Below, one piece after another: positions 1 through 7,599 of a stretch of DNA of 64,000 nt; position 1 is the stretch's first letter, and the number at the start of each line of letters is the position of its first letter. A program made the position numbers and the translations under genes. This DNA is from Entomomonas moraniae. Its GTDB lineage: Bacteria > Pseudomonadota > Gammaproteobacteria > Pseudomonadales > Pseudomonadaceae. The stretch is from NCBI RefSeq assembly GCF_003991975.1, contig NZ_CP029822.1, positions 806,001 through 870,000 of the forward strand. The letters run 5' to 3'. The notes beneath the pieces are model-generated. The model was not told the origin of the DNA. It worked only from the letters and a program-made list of their open reading frames with translations, and did not search any database.

Positions 1-388
1 GACAATGGATGGCTCTGTTATCTTAAAACTATTTGGTTTATTTAAGAATATCTTTGATCAACTTTCCAGTGATGAGAGGGTCCGTAATATATTTACCATT
101 TTATTAAGACGTTGTGAATACACTGAGGAGCTAAGTGAGTCAGAAGCACGGTGTAACAATATGATAGCAGGCTTTATTAATCACTGTGCAGGGCTTATTA
201 GCCAACCAGAGACGGCCAAAAAACTTCGACCAGACATTACGCCTGAGTTGGCTGCTCATATGTTGCATATAATGACCAGTGGTGTTTTGAATGATTGGGC
301 AAGAGATCCTCAGCAGTTTGCGGCTGGTTATAACCCAGAGATTATTATCAGAACTTTTTTTAGAAGTATCTTTGTTGATTGGGAATAA
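1..388 (+). CDS. TetR/AcrR-family transcriptional repressor, C-terminal part (5' end outside window)
   Basis: The frame is open to the left window edge, so the N-terminal helix-turn-helix is not visible. The roughly 127 visible residues are all-helical and resemble the C-terminal ligand-binding half of TtgR/AcrR-type repressors, which bind drugs or aromatic compounds and control RND efflux pumps. The ATG at 5 is probably an internal methionine. The gene faces xthA, with a palindrome between them. The target operon is not in the window, so the effector cannot be named. Confidence 0.7.
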   Translation, partial: TMDGSVILKLFGLFKNIFDQLSSDERVRNIFTILLRRCEYTEELSESEARCNNMIAGFINHCAGLISQPETAKKLRPDITPELAAHMLHIMTSGVLNDWARDPQQFAAGYNPEIIIRTFFRSIFVDWE

Positions 389-397
389 AATGCTACA

Positions 398-419
398 ACG
401 AGTAGTTTAAACTACTCGT
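398..419. terminator. 22-bp perfect palindrome between convergent genes
   Basis: A self-complementary 22-mer (ACGAGTAGTTT followed by its inverse) lies 9 bases past the TetR stop and covers the TAG stop of xthA (412-414). Its place between two convergent genes suggests a bidirectional terminator. There is no clear T-run on either side, so its efficiency is uncertain. Confidence 0.5.
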
Positions 420-1230
420 CATTTAGCTCTAACCAAATAGGGCAGTGGTCCGATGGCTTTTCCATTGCTCTAATTTCGTAATCAATACCCGCTGTTTTAA
501 GGCGTTGCTTTAAGATTCCTGATGCTAATATTAAATCAATTCGTAACCCTCTCTTTGGGGTGTCCTCAAAGCCTCGACTGCGGTAATCAAACCAACTAAA
601 AAGATCATCAGTCTCTGGGTGAAGCATTCTAAAGCTATCAATAAAACCTAAATTTTTTAACTTATCAAGCCACTCACGCTCTTCCGGCTGAAAACTGCAT
701 TTGCCTGTTTTTAACCAGCGTTTAGCATTTTGTTCACCAATGCCAATATCGCAATCTTGAGGAGAAATATTAAAATCTCCCATAATAATCATTGGCTCAG
801 CTGACTTGCTTTGTGTCTCTAAAAACTGCTGGAGATCGGCATAAAATTTTTGTTTAGCAGGAAATTTTATAGGATGACTTTTACTTTCGCCTTGTGGAAA
901 GTAACCATTCATAATCGTTATGGATTTTCCGCATTTATCTTTATAAGTTCCATAAATGAAGCGACATTGAGCATTCTCGTCGTCTGAAGGGAAACCTTTA
1001 TAAATAGTTAATGGCGGGGTTAACGATAATAAGGCAACACCGTAATGTCCCTTTTGCCCATGATATTCAACATGGTAGCCAAGTTTTTCAATATCTGCTA
1101 AAGGAAATTGAGGGTTGTCTACCTTTGTTTCTTGTAAACCGATAACATCAGGCTGATATTTATCGATAATTGCTTTTAATTGATGGGGACGAGCACGCAA
1201 CCCATTAATATTAAATGATATAATTTTCAT
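412..1230 (-). CDS. xthA: Exodeoxyribonuclease III
   Basis: The 272 residues align along their full length with E. coli ExoIII (268 aa), the main AP endonuclease and 3'-5' exonuclease of base-excision repair. Visible active-site features of the endonuclease/exonuclease/phosphatase fold are N7 in [12 protein letters not shown]34 in LQETKV, D152/N154 in GDFNIS, and the C-terminal D261-H262 in [14 protein letters not shown] precedes the ATG. The upstream region now joins prophage DNA: the integrase remnant ends only 65 bp away, so the promoter either survived integration or lies in these 65 bp. Confidence 0.97.
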   Translation of the reverse strand: MKIISFNINGLRARPHQLKAIIDKYQPDVIGLQETKVDNPQFPLADIEKLGYHVEYHGQKGHYGVALLSLTPPLTIYKGFPSDDENAQCRFIYGTYKDKCGKSITIMNGYFPQGESKSHPIKFPAKQKFYADLQQFLETQSKSAEPMIIMGDFNISPQDCDIGIGEQNAKRWLKTGKCSFQPEEREWLDKLKNLGFIDSFRMLHPETDDLFSWFDYRSRGFEDTPKRGLRIDLILASGILKQRLKTAGIDYEIRAMEKPSDHCPIWLELNDE

Positions 1231-1294
1231 AGTAAAATAATCCTTATATAATCAAGAGGATATAAAATATTACTCTTAATTACTCATAAAAAGC

Positions 1295-2187
1295 TCATAA
1301 CTCTAAATAGTCGTTACCTTTATTATCTAGGTATTTGTCTGTCATTACCATAGATTTGTGACCTAATAATTTTTTTGCAAATTCAGCACCTTTTTTCTAC
1401 CTCATGTAATCTAGCGGATAAGTTTCTAATTTCGTGGAAGGTTGGCTTCTTCTTTTCACAGGCTGGTAGATATTTAGCAAACCTTGTTCTTAAGGTATAA
1501 GTATTTGCGTTGCATGTGGTTTCACTTGAATGAGATAAATTGTTTAACACCTCACGAATAGATTGATTGAAAAAAGAAAGCTTTAAATCTAAAGGAATTG
1601 CAATCTTTGAGCCTTTTTTTCTTGCTCGAGATATATATTTTATCGTTTTTAAGATCACACCATTTTAAAGAAGCTATGTCACCTATAGGTTGGCTTGTCA
1701 AAACAAATAGCAAAAAATAAATTTTGTATATTTCTGGTGAATTGTTTAAGGCTTCTTTAAATTGTTCTAAGGTGAGTCTGGATCGTTGAACTTTTATTTT
1801 TGGAGATTTTATTACTGTTACAGGATTAATAGTGACATATCTGCTTGCTATAGCTTCATTAAAACTATCAGACAATGTTGATTTAATTTGTTTAACCATT
1901 GATAGTTTAGGATAGTTGTTTATAAAGTCAGCAATTATTTTGGGTGTAATGTCTTTAAGCGGCATGTCTTCTAAATTTCGTTTGATGATAGATATTTTAA
2001 TTTTGTAATCACGCAAACTATTAGCGCTTAACTTTCTTTTATTTATGATTTCTTGATAGGTCACCAACCATTCATGTAAAGTTGTTTCTTTAGTACCTCT
2101 TATCCGATCAATTAAAGATTCTTTTGGTTTGTATACTTCAAGATTTGCTTGAATTGTTTCAGTTACTGCTAACGCTTTATTGATAAA
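1295..2187 (-). pseudogene. int: Lambda-type integrase (tyrosine recombinase), decayed
   Basis: Three reading frames together match lambda Int from about residue 55 to the end. The first frame has FINKALAVTETIQAN, TTLHEW and STLSDSFNEAIASRYVT. The second (1383-1658) has KKGSKIAIP and PTFHEIRNLSARL, the HxxR box. The third (1295 to about 1385) has FAKKLLGHKSMVM, with the second catalytic His, and TDKYLD with the nucleophilic Tyr. Frameshifts lie near 1650 and 1383. The N-terminal arm-binding domain is missing: the frame runs straight back into the TAA (2188-2190) that ends xis. In lambda this enzyme integrates and excises the prophage; here it cannot be functional. Confidence 0.9.
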
Positions 2188-2430
2188 TTAGGCGGTAAAT
2201 CTTTCGTCTTTTCTGCTTTTTGTCTGCTCATTCATCCGTTCTTTTAACCGCATAGGGTTATTAATTAGTTCTTTGTCTAGCAATATTGCGTTACTATCTA
2301 CTTCATATTCTCTGCCAACCTTGATTGGAGCAGAAAATATCTTCCCTTCCTTTATATAATTAGATGACATTTGCCTCGTCCTTGGCCTAGCGAAATAGTT
2401 TTTATTCCATTCACTAAAAGTTACTCTCAT
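2188..2430 (-). CDS. xis: Excisionase of the lambda Xis family
   Basis: The 80-aa product follows the lambda Xis pattern: start VTFSEWN, a basic PRTRQ winged-helix segment, EGKIFSAPIKVGREYEV, and a basic tail. Xis bends DNA and directs Int towards excision. The reading frame is intact. It ends where the int remnant begins in the same frame, so its C-terminus may be altered by the deletion that removed the start of int. Its start overlaps a 25-codon upstream ORF by ATGA. It is probably purposeless now. Confidence 0.8.
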   Translation of the reverse strand: MRVTFSEWNKNYFARPRTRQMSSNYIKEGKIFSAPIKVGREYEVDSNAILLDKELINNPMRLKERMNEQTKSRKDERFTA

Positions 2431-2504
2431 ACATCACCTCTTTTCAAATCCTCGTTAAGCAGCTTAAACATTTCTTCATTAAATGAAATTGATTTAATAG
2501 GCAT
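2427..2504 (-). CDS. 25-aa peptide ORF translationally coupled to xis
   Basis: ATG at 2504 follows a GAGG-type ribosome binding site. The 25-residue product (MPIKSISFNEEMFKLLNEDL...) ends in TGA overlapping the xis ATG in GTATGAG. The spacing and ATGA overlap look like a real phage gene start. No family is recognised; it may be the stub of a longer regulator or a coupling peptide. Confidence 0.4.
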   Translation of the reverse strand: MPIKSISFNEEMFKLLNEDLKRGDV

Positions 2505-2518
2505 GACAACACCTCACT

Positions 2519-2541
2519 TTATCCACAATAACTGTGGATAA
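2519..2541. promoter_or_regulatory. Inverted pair of perfect DnaA-box 9-mers
   Basis: TTATCCACA (2519-2527) and its inverse TGTGGATAA (2533-2541) are separated by 5 bases, just upstream of the xis leader ORF. Each matches the strong DnaA-box consensus exactly. The pair also forms a 9-bp hairpin with a 5-nt loop, so it may act in RNA instead. Which role applies is unknown. Confidence 0.55.
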
Positions 2542-2595
2542 GTCTGTTAGTGGTTTATGGTTAAATTAAGCTAGGCTTTAGAATAGCTAGCTTGT

Positions 2596-3007
2596 TTATA
2601 ATTGGTTGGTTTGTGGTGGGGTTAGTGGGAGTAGTGTGAACAAGTAGTTTTTAACGTCCTCTAAAAGTTGATGTAAATCTTCTTCGTATTCTTCGTAAGC
2701 ATTCTCATCAATAAAATCATACTCGTCTGTAAATGGTCTTTTCTTATTGTATAAAACAATCTTCTTGCCTTCTTTTAATAAAGTTAGACTTAATTCCTCT
2801 ATAGGCTTCCAGTCAAAAGCTGGTTGGCGATTGTTCCATTCTTTAGCAGCATCACCATTATTTCTATGATCTCCTATATTTATGTAACATCCGTTATATT
2901 TAACAGTAGGTTTTTGAATCCAGCAACCAGTTTAATCTTCCTGAACATCTACGTAACCGTCTTGCTTTACTCCCACAAAAAGGGCAGGGTTTTAATTCAT
3001 TAGTCAT
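2596..3007 (-). pseudogene. Lar/zinc-ribbon type phage protein, frameshifted
   Basis: ATG at 3007 follows a GAGGT ribosome binding site and starts MTNELKPCPFCGSKA, the zinc-ribbon opening of Lar-type restriction-alleviation proteins. After GSKA the matching frame shifts by one base and meets an in-frame TAA. It then continues as TGCWIQKP, GDHRNNGDAAKEWNNR and an acidic segment to the stop at 2596. Lar-type proteins modulate host type I restriction. This copy is broken twice. Confidence 0.65.
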
Positions 3008-3180
3008 ATTAATTGACCTCTTAACTAATATTGTAATTTCATTAATAATTATTTTAATATTCTTTGGCTAAAGTATAGGAGTTTTTATCCTTGATTTTTG
3101 CTATTTTACCAATAGCTTAACAAGCAAGATTAAGCTGGTAAGTAGTAAAAATTCATTAGTTACAAATGGAGTAGTTGATT

Positions 3181-3414
3181 ATGAAAAAGTTTATTACTGC
3201 TTTAGCTTTTTTTTCTAGTTTATTCATATGTTCAAATACTTTTGCTGCTAATAATATAGTAGTTAGCAAGTGGGTTTTAATTAATTACAGAGCAACTTCA
3301 ACACCTTTTGCATACAGTTGTGATTATGTTCGCTCGGTCTATGTTAATGGCCTTTTTGTTACACAGCAGTATTGGACTGGTGCCGCCTGGTGGGTTTGTC
3401 CAGCAGTAATCTAA
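3181..3414 (+). CDS. Small secreted protein, unknown
   Basis: 77 residues with a clear signal peptide (MKKFITALAFFSSLFICSNTFA, cleavage after Ala) and a mature part of about 55 residues rich in W and Y with two Cys. ATG 3181 is preferred over TTG 3175 because ATGGAG lies 10 bases upstream. It is transcribed against the surrounding leftward early genes, as expected for a lysogenic-conversion (moron) gene. No family recognised. Confidence 0.6.
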   Translation: MKKFITALAFFSSLFICSNTFAANNIVVSKWVLINYRATSTPFAYSCDYVRSVYVNGLFVTQQYWTGAAWWVCPAVI

Positions 3415-3527
3415 ATAAAAATTGATATACTTGCATCTTATACCAACCTATAATGGTGTTGGTATAAGTTTTATAGATAGCTATTATGATATAGCGAACT
3501 CCTAGTGACCTGTCTTTAATATCTTGA

Positions 3528-4001
3528 TTAAATGCCATTGATTGAGTAATGCTTAGTGAACGAGATATCGTCCCAGTCATCGCTCTGAGGCGGTGTTGCT
3601 TGTTGATTCTGCTTCGGCCTAGTTTGCTGTACTAGGCTTTGTTGCTGGTTAAATTGTTGTGGTGGATCTTGACCGCTGTCTAGAATCTGCATAATGCTTA
3701 CATAAATTTTAGTTATGTACTTATCAACGCCTTGTTGATCTTGATACTTTTCAGTAACAATCTTATATTCAAAATAAGCTAGCGATCCTTTAACTAGATA
3801 TTGTCCAGCTACTTCTGCCAATTTTCCGAACATAGTTATATTGTGCCAAGTTGTACGCTCTTGACTTTGCCCGTTCTGATCTATCCACTTCTCGCTAGTC
3901 GCTACGGACATATTAGCAACCGAGCTTCCTGATGCTGTATAACGTATGTCAACATCATTTCCTAGTCGTCTAATAATTTGAACCTTGTTTGAACTAGCTA
4001 T
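3528..4001 (-). pseudogene. ssb: Phage single-stranded DNA-binding protein, start codon lost
   Basis: The frame encodes an OB-fold SSB: NKVQIIRRLGNDVDIRYTASG, WHNITMFGKLAEVAGQYL, a Q/P-rich linker, and the acidic tip DDWDDISF. The expected start is ATA at 4001 (ATAGCTAGT), correctly placed after GAGG and overlapping the exonuclease stop, so ATG probably mutated to ATA. At the other end the DDI-x-F tip, normally the extreme C-terminus that binds partner proteins, runs on for about 10 extra residues. Upstream in-frame TTG/ATG codons could give a longer, aberrant start. It belongs with ERF and the YqaJ exonuclease. Confidence 0.8.
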
Positions 4002-4443
4002 GCTTAACCTCTTTAACTGTATTTTTAACCAACTCAATAAACTGAGTATGTCTATTGGTTAATCTTTCTATACCCTGTTCACAGTCTGATCTATTAAGCC
4101 TGTGAATGATCAATTGCTTATGTTCTGGAAAGTCTGAGCAATAAATAATGAAGTCTACCTAGTCACACCCCGCACAATCTAAATGGCCTATAAGCTGCCA
4201 TTTATAACTAGGGTCAAATAAATTACGCTTTAGCGTTGCGTAATGAGTAGAAGCGATAACTGACTTAATCTCGATAACACCGTCATCATTAACAAGTCCA
4301 TCTGGTGATTCACCATAATCGCCACAATCAAAAAAGCCACCATTATTAGCCATGATTGTTCCAAATTTAGAAACAGTGACTTTCCCTAGCCTTAAATGCT
4401 CTCATTCTTTGCTATTCTGTTGGATGTTTTGCCATTTCATCAT
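3994..4443 (-). pseudogene. YqaJ-family phage exonuclease, decayed
   Basis: One frame read through two stops gives a YqaJ-type viral recombinase nuclease. It has RLGKVTVSKFGTIMANN, then GESPDGL and VIEIKS (the catalytic D...ExK part), WQLIGHLDCAG, VDFIIYCSDFPE and a C-terminal helix ending at TAG 3994. A TGA replaces an expected Trp before EHLRLGK, and a TAG replaces the expected Trp before VDF; both fit TGG mutation. The middle, between MANN and GGFFDCGDYGESPDG, is deleted. The intact enzyme resects 5' ends for strand annealing by ERF. Its start overlaps the ERF end and its end overlaps the ssb start. Confidence 0.85.
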
Positions 4444-4988
4444 TACACTTGGCTATCAATTGCTCTATGTGTTGTTATGAAATATGAGCTCTTTTTAAAA
4501 CGCTTTCCAAATTACCATCGCGTTTTTTAAGCGTTTTTAGCACCACTCCACCACTTTTCATTCTCTGGCGTTTAGACTGACTTTTGCTCCTGAATATCGG
4601 TATATACATCCATTTCCTGATCTATTAGTTCTTCAGTGGGAATGCTGAATGTTTGTGGTAGGGCATATTTATGAGCTATAGGCATAGCTTTTGCTGTTGA
4701 CTTGTCTTCACTATCCATTGCTTCACCAAAGACTGCACAGTTAACACTAGAGCTGTCTTTGCACCAAAACGTATATTTCATTTGAACAGTCGTGTAAAAA
4801 AGTACAGTGCCTTTTGCATTTACTCGTTCTGTTCTTGTTTGCTCTAACACTTCAGGTGCTGTGAATATTCCATGCTTGGCTAGAATAGGGAGCAAAGTAT
4901 TATAAACATCATCAATACCTCGATAGTTAAAGCCCTGTTGCTTCTTATCCTTTCCTATAGCTTCAATTTCTTCCATAACACAATCCAT
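4412..4988 (-). pseudogene. ERF-family single-strand annealing protein, C-terminus broken
   Basis: The first 138 codons are intact and match ERF recombinases: KDKKQQGFNYRGIDDVYNTLLPILAKHGIF, then GEAMDSEDKSTAKAM and QTFSIPTEE. After QEQKSV a TAA intervenes. The same frame continues PENEKWWSGAKNA, then shifts frame to LKKRDGNLESVLKRAHIS, hits a TAA, and ends EMAKHPTE at TAG 4412. ERF proteins anneal ssDNA in phage recombination. The lost tail carries the part that follows the annealing core, so residual activity of the 138-aa core is conceivable but unlikely. Confidence 0.85.
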
Positions 4989-5101
4989 CGCTTGATAAAT
5001 GCTTTACATAACTTTGAGCAATATATAGCACAGCCTCTATTGATATCTGTTTGTCTTGCTTCAAATTCGCATCCGCAAGTTTTGCAATTTCGTTTAACCA
5101 T
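4955..5101 (-). CDS. Small phage zinc-finger protein
   Basis: Too short for usual ORF calls. 48 codons from ATG 5101, with AGAGG six bases upstream. The product starts MVKRNCKTCGCEFEARQ and continues CAIYCSKLCKAF, giving CxxC and CxxxC pairs typical of small phage zinc-knuckle proteins encoded beside recombination genes. It overlaps the ERF start. The last 12 residues run over the ERF start region in another frame, so the natural stop may have been lost. Confidence 0.55.
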   Translation of the reverse strand: MVKRNCKTCGCEFEARQTDINRGCAIYCSKLCKAFIKRWIVLWKKLKL

Positions 5102-5218
5102 TATTGACCTCTTTAATTACTCCATAAGAAAGCAATCAAGGTCAGAAGATACAAGTTGATCTGGCTAAATTGCTTTCTTATAGGTAGAATTGGCTAAAAA
5201 ATTAAATGAGCGTTTTAT

Positions 5219-5428
5219 ATGGAAAGTGTTTTTTATTTTATTTTGCTCGTTATTGCTACTTTATATATTTGGCTATTTATTATTATTATTTTTGGCATCA
5301 TTGCTGCGTTAGTAAAAAAGAACATGCGCAAACTATGCGTATGTGCGGTATTGCTATTTATTTTTGTACTTTTATCATATGTATTAATAAAATATGTATT
5401 TGATTTCATTATAAGCATACATGGTTAG
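5219..5428 (+). CDS. Small two-helix membrane protein, paralogue of the 5991 gene
   Basis: 69 residues, nearly all hydrophobic: two membrane segments separated by a basic KKNMRK loop. It resembles the product of 5991-6233 in the second half (A..L...K...K...A..LF...L.S...I), and both genes start within the same TTTTATATG context after an A-rich leader. Another frame starting at 5206 is less hydrophobic and considered unlikely. No family recognised; holin-like or superinfection-exclusion roles are possible but not shown. Confidence 0.5.
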   Translation: MESVFYFILLVIATLYIWLFIIIIFGIIAALVKKNMRKLCVCAVLLFIFVLLSYVLIKYVFDFIISIHG

Positions 5429-5453
5429 TTTGCCATCCTTGGCATGGCTAAAG

Positions 5454-5862
5454 TTAGTCTTCCTCAGTATCATTACAGCTAATTAAAGCATCATTTTTTT
5501 TGATAATTTTGCATTCTTTTCTTTGAGCCCATCAATTTCTTAACTTGTTCATCTTTTTCTTTTTTGTAATCAGCAAATGATATAAATAATTCGTTGCTTG
5601 CTGGTTTAAATCCTTCAATTACATGGTCCTTTGGTTCTACTTTACATTCGATTTCGTGATTATTGCTTTTTGTTTTGTAAGAGTTGCCTAATATTATTGT
5701 TGATTCTGGCTTTACTTTTTCTAATGAATTCTAGTTATCTTTAATAAATACAGGATTTTGCTCCAACATATTGATTATGGCTTGTAAGGCTTTCTCTAAT
5801 TTGTCACTAGGTACAGAGATTAAAATATTGGTAGTGCCTTTTACATCTATATTGATAAATAT
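5454..5862 (-). pseudogene. Phage early protein with coiled-coil tail, decayed
   Basis: An AGGAGG sits 8 bases before ATA (5862), from which the frame reads FINIDVKGTTNILISVPSDKLEKALQAI, then meets a TAG. It continues EKVKPESTII, GFKPASNELFISFADYKKEKDEQVKK, and after a frameshift DGLKEKNAKLSKKNDALISC to TAA 5454. The near-ideal ribosome binding site before a non-start codon suggests ATG to ATA mutation, as in ssb. The tail is a short coiled coil. No family recognised. Confidence 0.5.
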
Positions 5863-5886
5863 AATTATTTCCTCCTTGGTATTAAT

Positions 5887-5932
5887 CAATTAACTAATAA
5901 AACCACCCTGTATAGGGTTGTTTTGTTAATTG
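5887..5932. terminator. Long imperfect inverted repeat
   Basis: CAATTAAC at 5887 pairs with GTTAATTG at 5925. Inside it, AAAAC/GTTTT and ACCC/GGGT continue the stem around a TGTATA loop. It lies between the divergent starts of the coiled-coil pseudogene and the small membrane gene at 5991, so it may be an operator or attenuator rather than a terminator. Confidence 0.4.
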
Positions 5933-5990
5933 ACTTCTTAAATTTGATTTTCTGAGGTAATATAAATAAAAATTAAAACGAATGTTTTAT

Positions 5991-6233
5991 ATGCTGGGTC
6001 TGATTTACCTCACTTCACTTGGGTTAAGACAAGTTCCTCTTACAACTATTTTTTTAGTAATAGCAGTAATACTTGCCCCGCTGATTATTTTAGCGGTCCT
6101 TGCAGATAAGCAATACAAGAAAATATACCTTCTAGCAATAGTGCTTTTTTTGTTAGCTTTAGGCTCTATATATATTATCTATAATGTACTTTATTTCATT
6201 ATCCCTGTTATTCTTTTTAGTGGTATAAGATAA
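5991..6233 (+). CDS. Small membrane protein, unknown
   Basis: 80 residues from ATG 5991 (ATG 5982 in frame adds MFY). It has two or three hydrophobic helices with a DKQYKK loop. It is a probable paralogue of the 5219 gene by pattern and by a shared upstream context, about 770 bp apart. A GC-rich hairpin with a T-run follows at 6264, so it is likely an independent transcription unit inside the prophage. Confidence 0.5.
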   Translation: MLGLIYLTSLGLRQVPLTTIFLVIAVILAPLIILAVLADKQYKKIYLLAIVLFLLALGSIYIIYNVLYFIIPVILFSGIR

Positions 6234-6263
6234 CTATATTTACAAGGTGATCAACCAACTAGA

Positions 6264-6286
6264 GTAGGGGGTAACCCCTGCTTTTT
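6264..6286 (+). terminator. Rho-independent terminator
   Basis: GTAGGGG, loop GTAA, CCCCTGC (6264-6281), followed directly by TTTTTA. It sits 30 bases after the small membrane protein gene and would end its transcript. Confidence 0.65.
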
Positions 6287-6456
6287 ATTAGTAATCTCGA
6301 ATTTTATTTTCTCACTCGAAGACGTTGCCCGTCCATATCCTTTCTCCTCTGCTATTACTAGGAAACGGCCTAGCTCTTTTAATCTGAAATTAACTTGCTA
6401 ACTTTTTTAAAATAGATAAAATCTTTGCGTGCTTATTAACATTTACTGAGAAAATC

Positions 6457-6702
6457 ATGAAAAAAATAGTATTTCTTTTTGCCACCACATTAATTTTAGT
6501 AGGGTGTAATAGTATGGATAATCAATCTAAGAAAGATAAAAATCCTAGTGTTGGTATGGCTAATCCTGCATCTGTATATTGTGAACAGATTGGCGGAAAA
6601 TTAGAGATCAAAAATTCAACTGATGGTCAATACGGTATGTGTACTCTACCTAATGGAGAACAAATAGAAGAGTGGGCGTTATACCGTAGAGACCATAAGT
6701 AA
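6457..6702 (+). CDS. DUF333-family lipoprotein
   Basis: 81 residues. The signal peptide ends in the lipobox LVGC, predicting lipidation at Cys17. The mature part carries GMANPASVYCEQIGGKLEI and GMCTLPNGEQIEEWALYRR, the signature of the DUF333 family (often labelled putative hemolysin without proof). Intact, on the opposite strand to nearby phage genes; a likely moron. The function of the family is unknown. Confidence 0.8.
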   Translation: MKKIVFLFATTLILVGCNSMDNQSKKDKNPSVGMANPASVYCEQIGGKLEIKNSTDGQYGMCTLPNGEQIEEWALYRRDHK

Positions 6703-6907
6703 CTTGCTAAGTTGTCCTTTGTCTTAGCTACTGATAACCGCGCATATTGCCGTTATAACTTCTATCTTATCGGCCTTATGCACCGAACCAGTGGAAAGCT
6801 CAAAACTTTCTGCTTGTCACTGTGGGCTACCATTTAAAGGTAGACAGCCGCGTAACCTTTTAATCACCTTTAGCAAACGCACTGGTTAATGCGTTTGGTG
6901 AAGATTG

Positions 6908-7075
6908 CTATTTACTCTCAATATCTTTAACTTTAGCCTCCGCTTCTTCTCTTGTCTTAAATTCGTAGAATGAATTAGCGTCTGTTTTTTCACCCTCAAT
7001 ACCTACTACATAGAGCTCCTCTTTAGCACCTGTTTTGCTGTTGATGCTTTCGATTTCTTGCATGGTGTATTTCAT
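6908..7075 (-). CDS. Small hypothetical phage protein
   Basis: 55 residues (MKYTMQEIESINSKTG...), with a short beta-rich pattern and a charged C-terminal helix. ATG 7075 is chosen over ATG 7096 because AAGGGG lies 6 bases before it. It is the last member of a leftward chain of five closely packed small genes (7588 to 6908). No family recognised. Confidence 0.5.
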   Translation of the reverse strand: MKYTMQEIESINSKTGAKEELYVVGIEGEKTDANSFYEFKTREEAEAKVKDIESK

Positions 7076-7085
7076 GATTAACCCC

Positions 7086-7175
7086 TTAAAGCTCATATAA
7101 CCTGTTTAAATCTGCTGTTGCTAAGGTTAGCCATATAGCCGCGAAAGCTAACCCTGCTATTAAATCTTTTTTCAT
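7086..7175 (-). CDS. 29-aa single-span membrane peptide
   Basis: MKKDLIAGLAFAAIWLTLATADLNRLYEL. The start overlaps the preceding stop by ATGA (7172-7175), a hallmark of coupled translation. It has one hydrophobic helix. No named family. Confidence 0.45.
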   Translation of the reverse strand: MKKDLIAGLAFAAIWLTLATADLNRLYEL

Positions 7176-7255
7176 AACGCCCAACTAACAATCGACCAGA
7201 TAACCATTGCGCTAAATAAAGCACCACAAGATACGTTCAATATTGTTTCGCCCAT
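7172..7255 (-). CDS. 27-aa single-span membrane peptide
   Basis: MGETILNVSCGALFSAMVIW followed by SIVSWAL. ATG lies directly after the TAG of the preceding peptide, with an AAAGGTGG ribosome binding site 8 bases upstream. It has one hydrophobic helix. Second of three consecutive tiny membrane ORFs. Confidence 0.45.
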   Translation of the reverse strand: MGETILNVSCGALFSAMVIWSIVSWAL

Positions 7256-7324
7256 CTAAACCACCTTTAAAGCTATTGCTGATACAGCAGTTATAATAAA
7301 AAGAACATCTAGCACAATTTTCAT
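7256..7324 (-). CDS. 22-aa hydrophobic peptide
   Basis: MKIVLDVLFIITAVSAIALK followed by VV. ATG abuts the TAA of the 87-aa gene upstream with no spacer, so translation is probably coupled. It forms one short membrane helix. Unknown function. Confidence 0.4.
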   Translation of the reverse strand: MKIVLDVLFIITAVSAIALKVV

Positions 7325-7588
7325 TTATGCGGCCTCACAAGCTAATTGGTCTACTAAAACGGCTAGCTTCTTTTGGTAGGCATCTACTCTGTAAGCTTCT
7401 CCACCTATCTCAATATCAACATCGCCAATACTGACTCCTAAAACAGTTATGTCGTTTTCATTAAAAATATTGCTTTGAAATGTATATCTTCCAAATTCGC
7501 ATACAGCGTTGTAATCTGGTCTTAATTCTTCAATTCTGATGTGCAGTTCTGCTAAGGCTCTTTTTTGATGCGTTGGTATGGCTTTCAT
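7325..7588 (-). CDS. Hypothetical phage protein
   Basis: 87 residues from ATG 7588, which has AGGAGTG 8 bases upstream; GTG 7597 is less well placed. It starts with a basic helix (MKAIPTHQKRALAELHIRI), then a beta-rich middle and a helical C-terminus. It heads the chain of tiny genes to its left. No family recognised. Confidence 0.5.
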   Translation of the reverse strand: MKAIPTHQKRALAELHIRIEELRPDYNAVCEFGRYTFQSNIFNENDITVLGVSIGDVDIEIGGEAYRVDAYQKKLAVLVDQLACEAA

Positions 7589-7599
7589 CTTGTTCACTC

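Noticed and set aside
5206-5403. 65-codon ORF starting at 5206 in the frame next to the 5219 gene
   Set aside because: Its composition (many Cys, Tyr and Phe without pattern) looks like the out-of-frame reading of the two-helix membrane protein at 5219.
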